Shown: positions 7,804 to 15,289 of the stretch, piece by piece
Numbering within the stretch: position 1 is the stretch's first letter
Layout of the letters: the number at the start of each line of letters is the position of its first letter
DNA from: Ruminococcaceae bacterium OttesenSCG-928-A16
Lineage (GTDB): Bacteria; Bacillota; Clostridia; Oscillospirales; Ruminococcaceae
DNA length: 39,927 nt
NCBI GenBank assembly: GCA_030267215.1
Contig: JAJDJP010000013.1
Span: 1-39,927 of the forward strand
Reading direction: 5' to 3'
Program-made: the position numbers and the translations under genes
The notes under the pieces: generated by a model
Told to the model about the DNA's origin: nothing
Databases searched by the model: none
What the model saw: only the letters and a program-made list of their open reading frames with translations

Positions 7804-8700
7804 ATGAAAATTGGAACGAATGCCAACCGGCTACGGGTAGCCAGCCTGCTGTTGCCCGGCCTGCTGATCTTTGGCGCATTCACCGTTTATCCCATTCTTA
7901 AATTACTGGTAATGAGTTTTTTTGAATGGGATTTTGGCTCCATGTTCAATCAAACCTTCATCGGTTTAGCAAACTATCAGGAGGTCATTCAGGATGAATA
8001 CTTCCAAATTGCATTCCAAAACACAATTATCTATACGTTGGTAACAGTTCCTGGCCAAATGGTTATCGGCTTATTGGTCGCTGCCTTGATCAACAGTATC
8101 AAAAGGTTTAGGGTAGGGTTCCGCGTTATCTACTATCTTCCAGTCATTACATCCTGGGTCATTGCTTCACTCATTTTCCGTTATGTGTTCAATACCGAGG
8201 GGCTTCTAAACTATCTGCTTAACAATATTCTGTCCTTGACAAGCTCTAATGTTCGGTGGCTGGACAGCCGTTGGGGCGGTATGATAGTGGCCATGGTACT
8301 GGGTATTTGGAAAGGTATTGGTTGGAATATGGTCGTGTTTTTGGCCGCATTGCAATCAGTACCAAATGAATTGTACGAAAGCGCAGAGATTGATGGCGCT
8401 AATGTTCTGCAACGTTTTTTCCGCATTACCCTGCCTAGCATTCGGGGCACCATCCTCTTTGCCCTTGTGATGCTGACAATTGGTGGGTTCAATGTTTTTA
8501 CCAGTATCAAGATGATTACGGGCGGCGCCCCGGCGCACCAAACTGAAACACTGCTAACCTGGATGTATTACAAGGCGTTTAGCACTGGGAAATTTGGTTA
8601 TTCAGCCGCACTATCCTTCATCATGGCACTTACTCTGGGGCTGCTTGCTGTCCTGCAGTTCCGCTTGATGCAAAGCGATAAGGCAGGTGACGCATTGTGA
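7804..8700 (+). CDS. ABC sugar transporter permease (MalF-like)
   Basis: A 298-residue inner-membrane protein with about six transmembrane helices, starting with an N-terminal helix (SLLLPGLLIFGAFTVYPI). It carries the binding-protein-dependent permease EAA loop (ESAEIDGANVLQRFFRITLP, residues about 194-213), which contacts the ATPase. It pairs with the next gene, whose GTG start overlaps its TGA by four bases. No ATPase gene is present nearby, so an MsiK-type shared ATPase from elsewhere in the genome would have to energise the transporter. Confidence 0.92.
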   Translation: MKIGTNANRLRVASLLLPGLLIFGAFTVYPILKLLVMSFFEWDFGSMFNQTFIGLANYQEVIQDEYFQIAFQNTIIYTLVTVPGQMVIGLLVAALINSIKRFRVGFRVIYYLPVITSWVIASLIFRYVFNTEGLLNYLLNNILSLTSSNVRWLDSRWGGMIVAMVLGIWKGIGWNMVVFLAALQSVPNELYESAEIDGANVLQRFFRITLPSIRGTILFALVMLTIGGFNVFTSIKMITGGAPAHQTETLLTWMYYKAFSTGKFGYSAALSFIMALTLGLLAVLQFRLMQSDKAGDAL

Positions 8701-9539
8701 AAGCGAAAAAAGTTATTGCGCTATCAGTAAAATATTTGCTTTTATTGCTTGGTGCAATCATCTCAACCTTACCGATGCTGTATATGATTAGCACAGCCTT
8801 AAAGCCGAACGGTGCACTCTATGTTTTTCCACCGCGTTTTTTCCCTTCAGCGGATGAAATAACCTTGGAAAACTTCGGCTATATCCTTAACAAAGGCGGA
8901 TTTCTAATCAACTTTTGGAATAGTATCATTGTCTCAGTCATTACCGTAGCAATTGCCGCACTAGTCTCTAGCGCATTGGCCTTTGTGCTGGCTAGGTTCC
9001 GCTTCGTGGGCAAAAAACTACTTTTTGGATTCATTATCCTCACAATGATCATCCCAGGCACAACCATGATTGTTCCGCAGTACGAATTGGCAGTGGGACT
9101 GGGGGTTGTTAACAAACTGATGGGGCTCATCCCATTCTATGTTGCTTGGGTTATCCCATTTTCCACCTTTATGATAAAAGGATTTATTGAAAACATTCCG
9201 AAAGAATTTGACGAGGCGGTTTATATTGATGGTGGAAGTCTGTATACGGTGTATTTCCGTGTGGCGTTACCTCTGGCCAGCCCGGCCATCGCTTCGGTTA
9301 CCATATTTAATTTTCTCACAGCTTGGGAAGAGTTCCCCTGGGCCAACACCGTTATTAACGACGATGCCAAACGCACCTTGCCAATAGCCATATCTGGATT
9401 TTTTGGGCAACACCAATTTACCCAATGGGGGTATGTGTTTGCCCTTTCAGCACTCAGCCTTATTCCCGTACTTTTGATTTTTGTCATGTTCCAAAAGTAC
9501 TTCGTAAGTGGCATCCAAGCGGGTGGGGTAAAAGGATGA
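8697..9539 (+). CDS. ABC sugar transporter permease (MalG-like)
   Basis: A 280-residue membrane protein with six predicted helices and an EAA loop (DEAVYIDGGSLYTVYFRVALP). It begins with a GTG that overlaps the stop of the preceding permease (GTGA), so translation is coupled. It forms the heterodimeric channel with the MalF-like protein. It is the last gene of the sugar operon; the hairpin repeat at 9573 would terminate the message. Confidence 0.92.
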   Translation: MKAKKVIALSVKYLLLLLGAIISTLPMLYMISTALKPNGALYVFPPRFFPSADEITLENFGYILNKGGFLINFWNSIIVSVITVAIAALVSSALAFVLARFRFVGKKLLFGFIILTMIIPGTTMIVPQYELAVGLGVVNKLMGLIPFYVAWVIPFSTFMIKGFIENIPKEFDEAVYIDGGSLYTVYFRVALPLASPAIASVTIFNFLTAWEEFPWANTVINDDAKRTLPIAISGFFGQHQFTQWGYVFALSALSLIPVLLIFVMFQKYFVSGIQAGGVKG

Positions 9540-9572
9540 ATCGAAACAAGCGTGAATCGGCTTGCAGAACGC

Positions 9573-9614
9573 AAAACAGGCGCCTACTCTATTATTAGAG
9601 TAAGCGCCTGTTTT
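9573..9614. repeat. hairpin repeat, copy 2 (bidirectional terminator)
   Basis: Arms AAAACAGGCGCCTACTCT (9573-9590) and AGAGTAAGCGCCTGTTTT (9597-9614) pair at 17 of 18 positions with a 6-base loop. A-rich and T-rich ends make it work from both sides, between the convergent sugar operon and the polymerase operon. Its left flank (AGAACGC) matches the reverse complement of the right flank of copy 3, so it is inverted relative to copies 1 and 3. The yolD-like stop codon lies in its right arm. Confidence 0.85.
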
Positions 9615-10035
9615 ATATATGCCCTTCAAATAGACTCCCTGTAATCTCCAAGATATCTGCAATCGCTATCTTTTCTCCACTCGTCAGAATAAGAACCCGC
9701 TCAACATCATCTAGCTTCTTTAAGGTGCCAAAGACGGTAACATATGCACCGCCTTCTTTTCTGTCGTCGGGTTTAAAATAGGTCACAGCTATTTCTGGGC
9801 GAGCATCAATCATATCTTCCAACATACCCAGTTTCATATCCAGTGCGGCAATCGCGCCTTCGCCCAGCTCTATTCTTACATCGGTAAGTCGGGCTGTTTC
9901 TGCGATAGCTGCATCAAAGCCTGTCAGCGCAGCAAATGGAGAAAATTGCGCTGCACGATTGGCTAGCGACATTTGGGGCCGTGTGGCAGAGACATGATGA
10001 GGCAGATTGATAATATCTTCGTATTTACTTTTCAA
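9613..10035 (-). CDS. YolD-like protein
   Basis: This 140-residue protein opens with a block (YEDIINLPHHVS, then RAAQFSPFAAL) characteristic of YolD-like proteins encoded beside Y-family polymerases in Clostridia. Its ATG overlaps the polymerase stop by four bases, so the two are co-translated. YolD-like proteins are thought to act with or regulate the partner polymerase, by analogy with UmuD/UmuC, though they lack a LexA-type protease motif. The stop codon falls in the arm of the hairpin repeat that terminates the operon. Confidence 0.75.
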   Translation of the reverse strand: MKSKYEDIINLPHHVSATRPQMSLANRAAQFSPFAALTGFDAAIAETARLTDVRIELGEGAIAALDMKLGMLEDMIDARPEIAVTYFKPDDRKEGGAYVTVFGTLKKLDDVERVLILTSGEKIAIADILEITGSLFEGHI

Positions 10036-11552
10036 GCTTTATGCCCTCCAATCTGCTTGTTTCGCTCAATCGTCATGGCCCCTCCTTCAAAGTTTGAGCC
10101 TTTTAGAATCGCATTTTTTCCATACTTTTTCTTTATTGCCAAAATAGCCTGCTGTTGCTTTTTCTCCCGTGCCAGTTCGGCCTCTTCCTCTGCTTTTTTG
10201 GCTTTGGCCGCTGTATAGTCTGTAAAGAGATCAAGTTGTTCGGTATCTGGTTCTTTTACGGATGCTTCCTCTACAACATTGTTCACCGTGATGTTGACCC
10301 TTCGTACCAGGAGGTTTTGGTCAACAATACGCTCGTACAACTCTGAAACAGCCTCTATAATGTATTTTGTGGATGAGGTGTGTTTCCCAAGGTTGGCAGT
10401 ACCATGGGCATGTTTTGGGACGCTTCGTCCATAGTGGTCTGTTGTGACAGGGCCGCGATAGCTTTTTCTGCGCTCCGGGTCCTTGAGGTTATCAATATCG
10501 TAACCAACAGTCAATACCAGTTGGTTGGTCACTAACCCTTTATCCACCAAGTCCAAAACCAGCAAATCGGTCATTTCCCGAACGATAAGCCTAGCTTTGT
10601 CAAATGTATATGGGCTCTGCAACACCTGCCCGGAACCAATGCTGTTTGTGGTGGGTTTATACGATTTGATGTCTGACATTCTGCAAGGTTCCCAGCCCCA
10701 TGCATGGTCAATCAGCAGTTCGGCATTTATGCCGAACAGTTTGTACAACAAGTCTTCGTTGAAATAGTTTGTAGTTTCGCCTATCGAACAGCGCGCCACA
10801 TCTCCCATTGTCATCAGCCCGTGTTCTTCCAGCTTTTTTGCATATCCATGGCCTACACGCCAAAAATCCGTGAGCGGGCGGTGTTCCCACAAGGAGCGTC
10901 GGTATGACATTTCATCCAGTTCCGCTATTCGAACACCGTTTTTGTCCGGCTTTATGTGCTTTGCTCCGATATCCATAGCGACCTTGGCAAGATACAAGTT
11001 TGTACCAATCCCTGCAGTGGCGGTGATTCCGGTGTTCTTCAGCACATCCAAAATCATCTCCATCACAAGTTCACGGGCAGTCAAATGATAGGTGTTCAGA
11101 TAGTCGGTTACATCCATGAAAACTTCGTCGATAGAATAGACATGAATATCTTCCGGGGCAATGTACTTTAGATAAATGTTGTAAATCTGTGTGCTGCATT
11201 CCAAATAGTGTGCCATCTGTGGGCGGGCAGTGATATAGTCGATGGATAGGTCGGGCGAGTTTTCCAGTTCCTGTGCATTATAGGATGAGCCAGTAAAGGC
11301 ACGGCCGGGTGCATTCTGTTTCCGCTTTGCATTGGCCGCCCTTACTTTTTGGACCACCTCAAATAACCGGGCACGTCCCGGAATACCATATGTTTTCAAG
11401 GAAGGGGAAACTGCAAGGCATATTGTTTTTTCAGTTCGGCTCGCATCCGCCACCACAAGGTTGGTGGTCATCGGGTCCAGTCCTCTCTCTATGCACTCAA
11501 CCGAGGCATAAAAAGATTTTAAATCGATTGCAACATAGGTTCTGCTTTTCAT
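10032..11552 (-). CDS. Y-family DNA polymerase (DinB/UmuC type)
   Basis: This 506-residue translesion polymerase has the first metal-binding motif AIDLKSFYASVE (D10), the YSIDE motif (D142, E143) and a helix-hairpin-helix/little-finger portion downstream. The C-terminal 80 residues are Lys/Ala/Glu-rich. The start at 11552 has AGGAGGTGA upstream and yields the family N-terminus; a longer frame to 11618 would overlap the HNH gene end. It copies past DNA lesions and is often carried on ICEs and plasmids, where it may help single-stranded transfer DNA to be replicated or raise mutation rate. It is coupled to the downstream YolD-like gene. Confidence 0.92.
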   Translation of the reverse strand: MKSRTYVAIDLKSFYASVECIERGLDPMTTNLVVADASRTEKTICLAVSPSLKTYGIPGRARLFEVVQKVRAANAKRKQNAPGRAFTGSSYNAQELENSPDLSIDYITARPQMAHYLECSTQIYNIYLKYIAPEDIHVYSIDEVFMDVTDYLNTYHLTARELVMEMILDVLKNTGITATAGIGTNLYLAKVAMDIGAKHIKPDKNGVRIAELDEMSYRRSLWEHRPLTDFWRVGHGYAKKLEEHGLMTMGDVARCSIGETTNYFNEDLLYKLFGINAELLIDHAWGWEPCRMSDIKSYKPTTNSIGSGQVLQSPYTFDKARLIVREMTDLLVLDLVDKGLVTNQLVLTVGYDIDNLKDPERRKSYRGPVTTDHYGRSVPKHAHGTANLGKHTSSTKYIIEAVSELYERIVDQNLLVRRVNITVNNVVEEASVKEPDTEQLDLFTDYTAAKAKKAEEEAELAREKKQQQAILAIKKKYGKNAILKGSNFEGGAMTIERNKQIGGHKA

Positions 11553-11611
11553 GCCACGGTCACCTCCAGTTAGATTTTTCACAAAAATAAGTACTTGAAT
11601 CATAGAACATT

Positions 11612-12397
11612 CTACCAAAAGGGAATTATTATATTTTTGTAATCCGAATTTCTTGCGCCCTTAGATTTGTTGCAACTTTCACAAGTCAATTGAATATTGG
11701 TCGGGTCATTTGTTCCATGGATATTTAGTGGAATAATATGATCGAAATTTGCTTTTTCTTTATCAAATGTATTAGAAACATCTTTTCCACATAACTGACA
11801 TCTATTACGATCCCGCATTCTAACTGCCGTTTTTAACCACATAGGAAAAGCTGACTGCCGCTTGATAATCCCTAACCTTGTAAAGTGCTCTTGAAATTCT
11901 GGTAAGGCGCTAATCAGTTCTACAGCCTTAACAACTTCACTACTAAATCGGAACAGAAAATCCTTATTGGTAAATAATACATAAAAAACATGCTTTGCCC
12001 ACTTATTGTTGATAAAGTCGCAGTAGAAAATGTTTACGTTATCGGCGAAGAGGATTGATGAATCCCGACTTTCCAGTTTCCCTTTTAATTCCACATCTTT
12101 CATAGAATAGCCAAATAAATTAAAAAGTTCTTCATTATGCCAACTGGCAATGTACTCTTCTGGAAAATTCTCTATCATATCCTCATAAATGGCTCCAGAT
12201 TCCAAAATATCCGCGATATAAAGATGCAATAATGTCTCTTGAGTTGCTTTGAACATTTTCGAGGCATAACGAGTCGTGTCATTCATCATTATGGAGTAGA
12301 CACCTAAATTCTTGTCGGTCATCATCTCAGACACTATTTGCGCATCTTGAACTGCCTTATCCATCAGGGTTTCAATTAAAAACTTGGACTCAACCAT
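11612..12397 (-). CDS. HNH endonuclease with unrecognised N-terminal domain
   Basis: A 261-residue protein. The last 68 residues are a classic HNH domain: CQLC (C200, C203), FDHIIPL (H220), N234, and CESCN (C239, C242, N243). Residues 1-190 are helical, resemble no family I know, and probably sense a signal or partner. AAGGGA lies 9 bases before the ATG. The gene ends 59 bases before the polymerase start on the same strand, so one transcript may cover both. It could be a stand-alone defence nuclease or a homing-type enzyme; an unknown N-terminus with a C-terminal HNH favours defence, but this is inference. Confidence 0.7.
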   Translation of the reverse strand: MVESKFLIETLMDKAVQDAQIVSEMMTDKNLGVYSIMMNDTTRYASKMFKATQETLLHLYIADILESGAIYEDMIENFPEEYIASWHNEELFNLFGYSMKDVELKGKLESRDSSILFADNVNIFYCDFINNKWAKHVFYVLFTNKDFLFRFSSEVVKAVELISALPEFQEHFTRLGIIKRQSAFPMWLKTAVRMRDRNRCQLCGKDVSNTFDKEKANFDHIIPLNIHGTNDPTNIQLTCESCNKSKGARNSDYKNIIIPFW

Positions 12398-12580
12398 TTG
12401 CTACCATCCCTTTTCTCACAGTATATCCATAGTATAGCCTTAAAAGTATGAAAGAAGCGCCTATCCGCAGTAAAACCGCGGAGAATTAAACCAACTAATA
12501 ATTGAATAAAGTATACCATCTCCTCGCCCCAAAATCATCAAAGGACATAGTTTCATCACTAATTGTGTGGACAACAGGAA

Positions 12581-12613
12581 AGGCGCCTACTCTATTGCTT
12601 AGAGTAAGCGCCT
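12581..12613. repeat. hairpin repeat, copy 3
   Basis: Arms AGGCGCCTACTCT (12581-12593) and AGAGTAAGCGCCT (12601-12613) pair around a 7-base loop, with the outer part of the stem (TGTTTT) lost on the left side. The right flank GCGTTCCGGGA matches copy 1. It lies just past the stop of the minus-strand membrane-protein gene. Confidence 0.8.
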
Positions 12614-12631
12614 GTTTTGCGTTCCGGGACA

Positions 12632-12856
12632 TTAGCCTTTCACTTTTCTCACTATTGTTATCGCCCAACTACCCAGGGATAACAAAATCAACCCCGCCAG
12701 TATTCCTATGGGCAATGGCTCATGCGTCGTGGCCCATTCATGGAATACTGTGCCGGCAATGAGCACATAGGCCAGCGGGATAAGCAGCCTCAGCTTTGCG
12801 GCCAGCTTGACTAGCCCTATGAATAACACCAACAGGATATGAACCATCGCTTTCAT
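12632..12856 (-). CDS. small two-to-three-helix membrane protein
   Basis: A 74-residue hydrophobic protein with helices at about 5-22, 24-38 and 50-68 and a basic C-terminus (VRKVKG). The start at 12856 follows GAAGG by 8 bases and is preferred to a much longer open frame that runs through the parA leader. It is divergent from parA, and the pair is a unit: a decayed copy of both genes lies at 3010-3390. Function unknown; a link to partition or to the cell envelope is only suggested by position. Confidence 0.6.
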   Translation of the reverse strand: MKAMVHILLVLFIGLVKLAAKLRLLIPLAYVLIAGTVFHEWATTHEPLPIGILAGLILLSLGSWAITIVRKVKG

Positions 12857-12979
12857 CACGGCACCTTCTTTCTGCCTCCAATATATCTTTGAGATGCAGA
12901 AAAGTCGAGGGTGCCGTTTTTGCTTTGCACCACCTGCCATTCTACGGCAGTGGAAGTATATGTACAGGAGGAGATGCAT

Positions 12980-13798
12980 TTGGAAGTCATCGCAATCACA
13001 AACCAAAAAGGAGGTGTAGGAAAAACAACCACGACAGTCAATCTTGGCATTGGCCTTGCCCGTAAGGGCAAGCGGGTACTTTTGTTGGATGCAGACCCGC
13101 AGGGAAGTCTGACTGCAAGCCTCGGTTACCAACAGCCCGACCGGTTGGAAACCACGCTATCCACATTGCTGGAAAAGAACATTCAGGATAAACCTGTCCT
13201 GCCCGGTGAAGGAATCCTTTCCCATCTGGAAGGGGTGGACCTCATCCCTGGGAATCTGGAACTGTCCGGCCTCGAAGCCTCAATGGTCAATGTTATGAGC
13301 CGGGAAACCATCCTCAAAAACTATCTGGACAGCCAAAAGGGCGCCTACGACTATGTGCTCATCGACTGCATGCCTTCCCTTGGCATGATTACTGTCAACG
13401 CACTGGCTGCCGCAGATAGTGTCATCATCCCGGTGCAGGCGCATTTCCTGCCGCTCAAAGGAATGGAGCAACTCATCGGCAACATCCAGCGTGTGCGGCG
13501 GCACATCAATCCCAGTCTGTCAGTACGGGGTGCCCTGCTGACACTGGTGGACAACCGCACCAACTTTGCCAAAGATATCTCACGACTGCTGCGGGAAAAC
13601 TATGGCCGGCACCTGCCCATCTTTGACACGGAAATCCCGGTCAGTATCCGTGCGGCGGAGGCCAGTGCTGTGGGGAAAAGCATTTACCTGCATGACCCAC
13701 AGGGAAAGGTGAGCGAGGCATACCGGAATCTGGTAGAGGAGGTGATACAGCATGAAAAATCCCGTGAGCAGCAATATCCGGTTGGACGGTCTCGATAG
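12980..13798 (+). CDS. parA: ParA partition ATPase
   Basis: A 272-residue ParA/Soj-type ATPase with deviant Walker A KGGVGKTTT, the LLDADPQGSLT motif, and Walker B (YVLIDCMPSLG). TTG at 12980 is taken as the start because AGGAGG lies 8 bases upstream; the ATG at 12974 is only two bases from it, and the decayed copy at 3010 also begins with this TTG. It makes dynamic ATP-dependent patterns that move ParB-DNA complexes, helping the excised circular ICE segregate. The parB ATG lies within its last 47 bases, so the pair is coupled. Confidence 0.95.
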   Translation: MEVIAITNQKGGVGKTTTTVNLGIGLARKGKRVLLLDADPQGSLTASLGYQQPDRLETTLSTLLEKNIQDKPVLPGEGILSHLEGVDLIPGNLELSGLEASMVNVMSRETILKNYLDSQKGAYDYVLIDCMPSLGMITVNALAAADSVIIPVQAHFLPLKGMEQLIGNIQRVRRHINPSLSVRGALLTLVDNRTNFAKDISRLLRENYGRHLPIFDTEIPVSIRAAEASAVGKSIYLHDPQGKVSEAYRNLVEEVIQHEKSREQQYPVGRSR

Positions 13799-14684
13799 CC
13801 TGTTCAGCACCGAGGAGAGCCGGCAGGAGGATAAGAGGGAGAAAATTGTAGAGATCTCCCTTGCCGATCTGTACGCATTCCAAAACCATCCCTACAAGGT
13901 GCGGGAAGACAAGGAAATGACCGACCTTGCCGAAAGCATCAAGGAGCGGGGCGTGCTGATGCCGACGCTGGTGCGGCCAATAGATGGTGGCGGCTATGAG
14001 ATTGTAGCCGGGCACCGGCGCAAACGGGCTTGCGAGATAGCCGGCCTTGTCACCATGCCTGCGATTGTGCGGGAGATGGATGATGACACCGCCATCATTC
14101 TGATGGTGGATTCCAACCTCCAGCGGGAAAATTTGCTGCCCAGTGAAAAAGCCAAAGCTTATCAAATGAAACTTGAAGCCTTGAAGCGTCAGGGTGAAAG
14201 GCGTGATTTAACTTCCCGACAAGTTGTCGGGAAGTTAGAGGCAGCAGATATTGTTGGGCAAGATGCTGGTGAAAGTGGACGTCAAGTCCAGCGCTTCATA
14301 CGCTTGACAAACCTTGAATCTGACCTGCTGGACATGGTGGATGACAAGCAACTCGCCTTCAACCCTGCCGTAGAGCTCTCTTACCTAAAACCTGAGGAAC
14401 AAAAACAGTTTGCGGATATCCTTCAACTGGAGGAGCGTACCCCTTCTTTGGCACAGGCGCAGCAAATAAAGTCGCTAAGCCAGCAGGGTGAGCTCACACC
14501 GGAAAAAATGGTGGAGGTGATGGTGGAACCCAAACCCCAGCAACGGCTACAAATCACCTTGAAGGAAGAAAAGCTGGCAAAATACTTCCCCCAAAGCTAC
14601 ACGCCCCGGCAGATGGAGGACACCATCATCAAACTGCTGGAGGGCTGGGCCCGCAAGCGCCAGCAAGAAAAAGATGCCCGTTAA
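13752..14684 (+). CDS. parB: ParB/Spo0J-type partition protein
   Basis: A 310-residue DNA-binding protein with the ParB N-terminal domain (IVAGHRRKRACEIAG; ENLLPSEKAKAY), a central helix-turn-helix region around 145-190, and a basic C-terminus. The start at 13752 has GAGGTG upstream and lies inside parA, a typical parAB overlap. It would bind centromere-like parS sites and stimulate ParA. The sequence ACTTCCCGAC/AAGTTGTCGGGAAGT near 14212-14236 inside the gene is a perfect-looking dyad that might be such a site, though it also simply encodes the protein. Confidence 0.93.
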   Translation: MKNPVSSNIRLDGLDSLFSTEESRQEDKREKIVEISLADLYAFQNHPYKVREDKEMTDLAESIKERGVLMPTLVRPIDGGGYEIVAGHRRKRACEIAGLVTMPAIVREMDDDTAIILMVDSNLQRENLLPSEKAKAYQMKLEALKRQGERRDLTSRQVVGKLEAADIVGQDAGESGRQVQRFIRLTNLESDLLDMVDDKQLAFNPAVELSYLKPEEQKQFADILQLEERTPSLAQAQQIKSLSQQGELTPEKMVEVMVEPKPQQRLQITLKEEKLAKYFPQSYTPRQMEDTIIKLLEGWARKRQQEKDAR

Positions 14685-14711
14685 CATATTTTTTGAAGGG
14701 AGGTGAAAGTC

Positions 14712-14954
14712 ATGCCTGGGAAAGAAACAATCGAAAAGCCACAGTTTTGTTACGGGAAGAAAAACCGGCAACGCCTTGTGGTGCCTGTCACCGAGCCACG
14801 CCGGCCAGAAGATTATGAGGACGAGAAGATACACTGCACTATGAAGCCAGAATGTGAAGGCTGCCGGTACGCCGCTCACGGGTTTTTGTGCCACGCCAAA
14901 GATGGTCTGTGCCTTAAAACTAGATACGCAAAACAGACTATCGCCACCACCTGA
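14712..14954 (+). CDS. small cysteine-rich ICE protein
   Basis: An 80-residue hydrophilic protein with a cluster of six cysteines in its second half (C-x5-C-x2-C-x8-C spacing, then CLK), suggesting a metal-binding or structural Cys domain. The ATG at 14712 follows GGGAGGTG at the usual distance; the GTG at 14703 lies in the ribosome-binding site. It follows parB by 27 bases and ends at a strong terminator, so it is the last gene of the par operon. Function unknown. Confidence 0.6.
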   Translation: MPGKETIEKPQFCYGKKNRQRLVVPVTEPRRPEDYEDEKIHCTMKPECEGCRYAAHGFLCHAKDGLCLKTRYAKQTIATT

Positions 14955-14987
14955 CACCCATGCACCCAAACGCATGGGTGTTTTTTT
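14955..14987 (+). terminator. Rho-independent terminator of the par operon
   Basis: A perfect 9-bp stem CACCCATGC / GCATGGGTG with an 8-base loop is followed by seven T residues. It starts right at the stop of the Cys-rich gene. Confidence 0.9.
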
Positions 14988-15031
14988 ACGCCCATTTTTA
15001 AGTTAAACACAAAAAAGGAGAGAAAACATCT

Positions 15032-15289
15032 ATGAAAACAGCGATCGAGAACATTGCCCGCATCAGCCACAACCCGGTGCAGGCACCGGAGCAAATCAAA
15101 GCCCTGATGGAAAAGCTGGGCATGAACGAGCGTGCCTTTGCCCTTGTAATGAATGTATCCCCTGTGACAGTGCGGATGTGGTTGTGCGGCGCCGCCGTGC
15201 CCTGCAACGCGTCAAGCCGGTTGATGCAGGTATATGCAAGCGAGCCGGATATTATCAACCGCCTGTGCGAAGGGAATGATGCTTGCTGA
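15032..15289 (+). CDS. XRE-like helix-turn-helix protein
   Basis: An 85-residue protein with a single helix-turn-helix (KLGMNERAFALVMNVSPVTVRMW, about residues 29-51) of the type seen in XRE/YdaS-like and antitoxin-like regulators. AAAGGAGAG precedes the ATG. It leads the early-transfer gene group and overlaps the methyltransferase start by 7 bases. It may regulate this operon. No toxin partner is visible next to it. Confidence 0.75.
   Translation: MKTAIENIARISHNPVQAPEQIKALMEKLGMNERAFALVMNVSPVTVRMWLCGAAVPCNASSRLMQVYASEPDIINRLCEGNDAC

Noticed and set aside
11572..11620. LexA-like site (AGAACATTCT) before the polymerase gene
   Set aside because: The half-sites do not have the 4-base spacing of Firmicutes LexA boxes (CGAACN4GTTCG); no SOS claim is made.
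12857..13132. N-terminal extension of the small membrane-protein gene into parA
   Set aside because: The longer frame lies antisense to parA's conserved 5' end; the start at 12856 has a proper ribosome-binding site.
14212..14236. Perfect dyad ACTTCCCGAC/GTCGGGAAGT within parB as a parS site
   Set aside because: It is mentioned as a possibility in the parB entry, but a single intragenic copy is not enough to claim a centromere.
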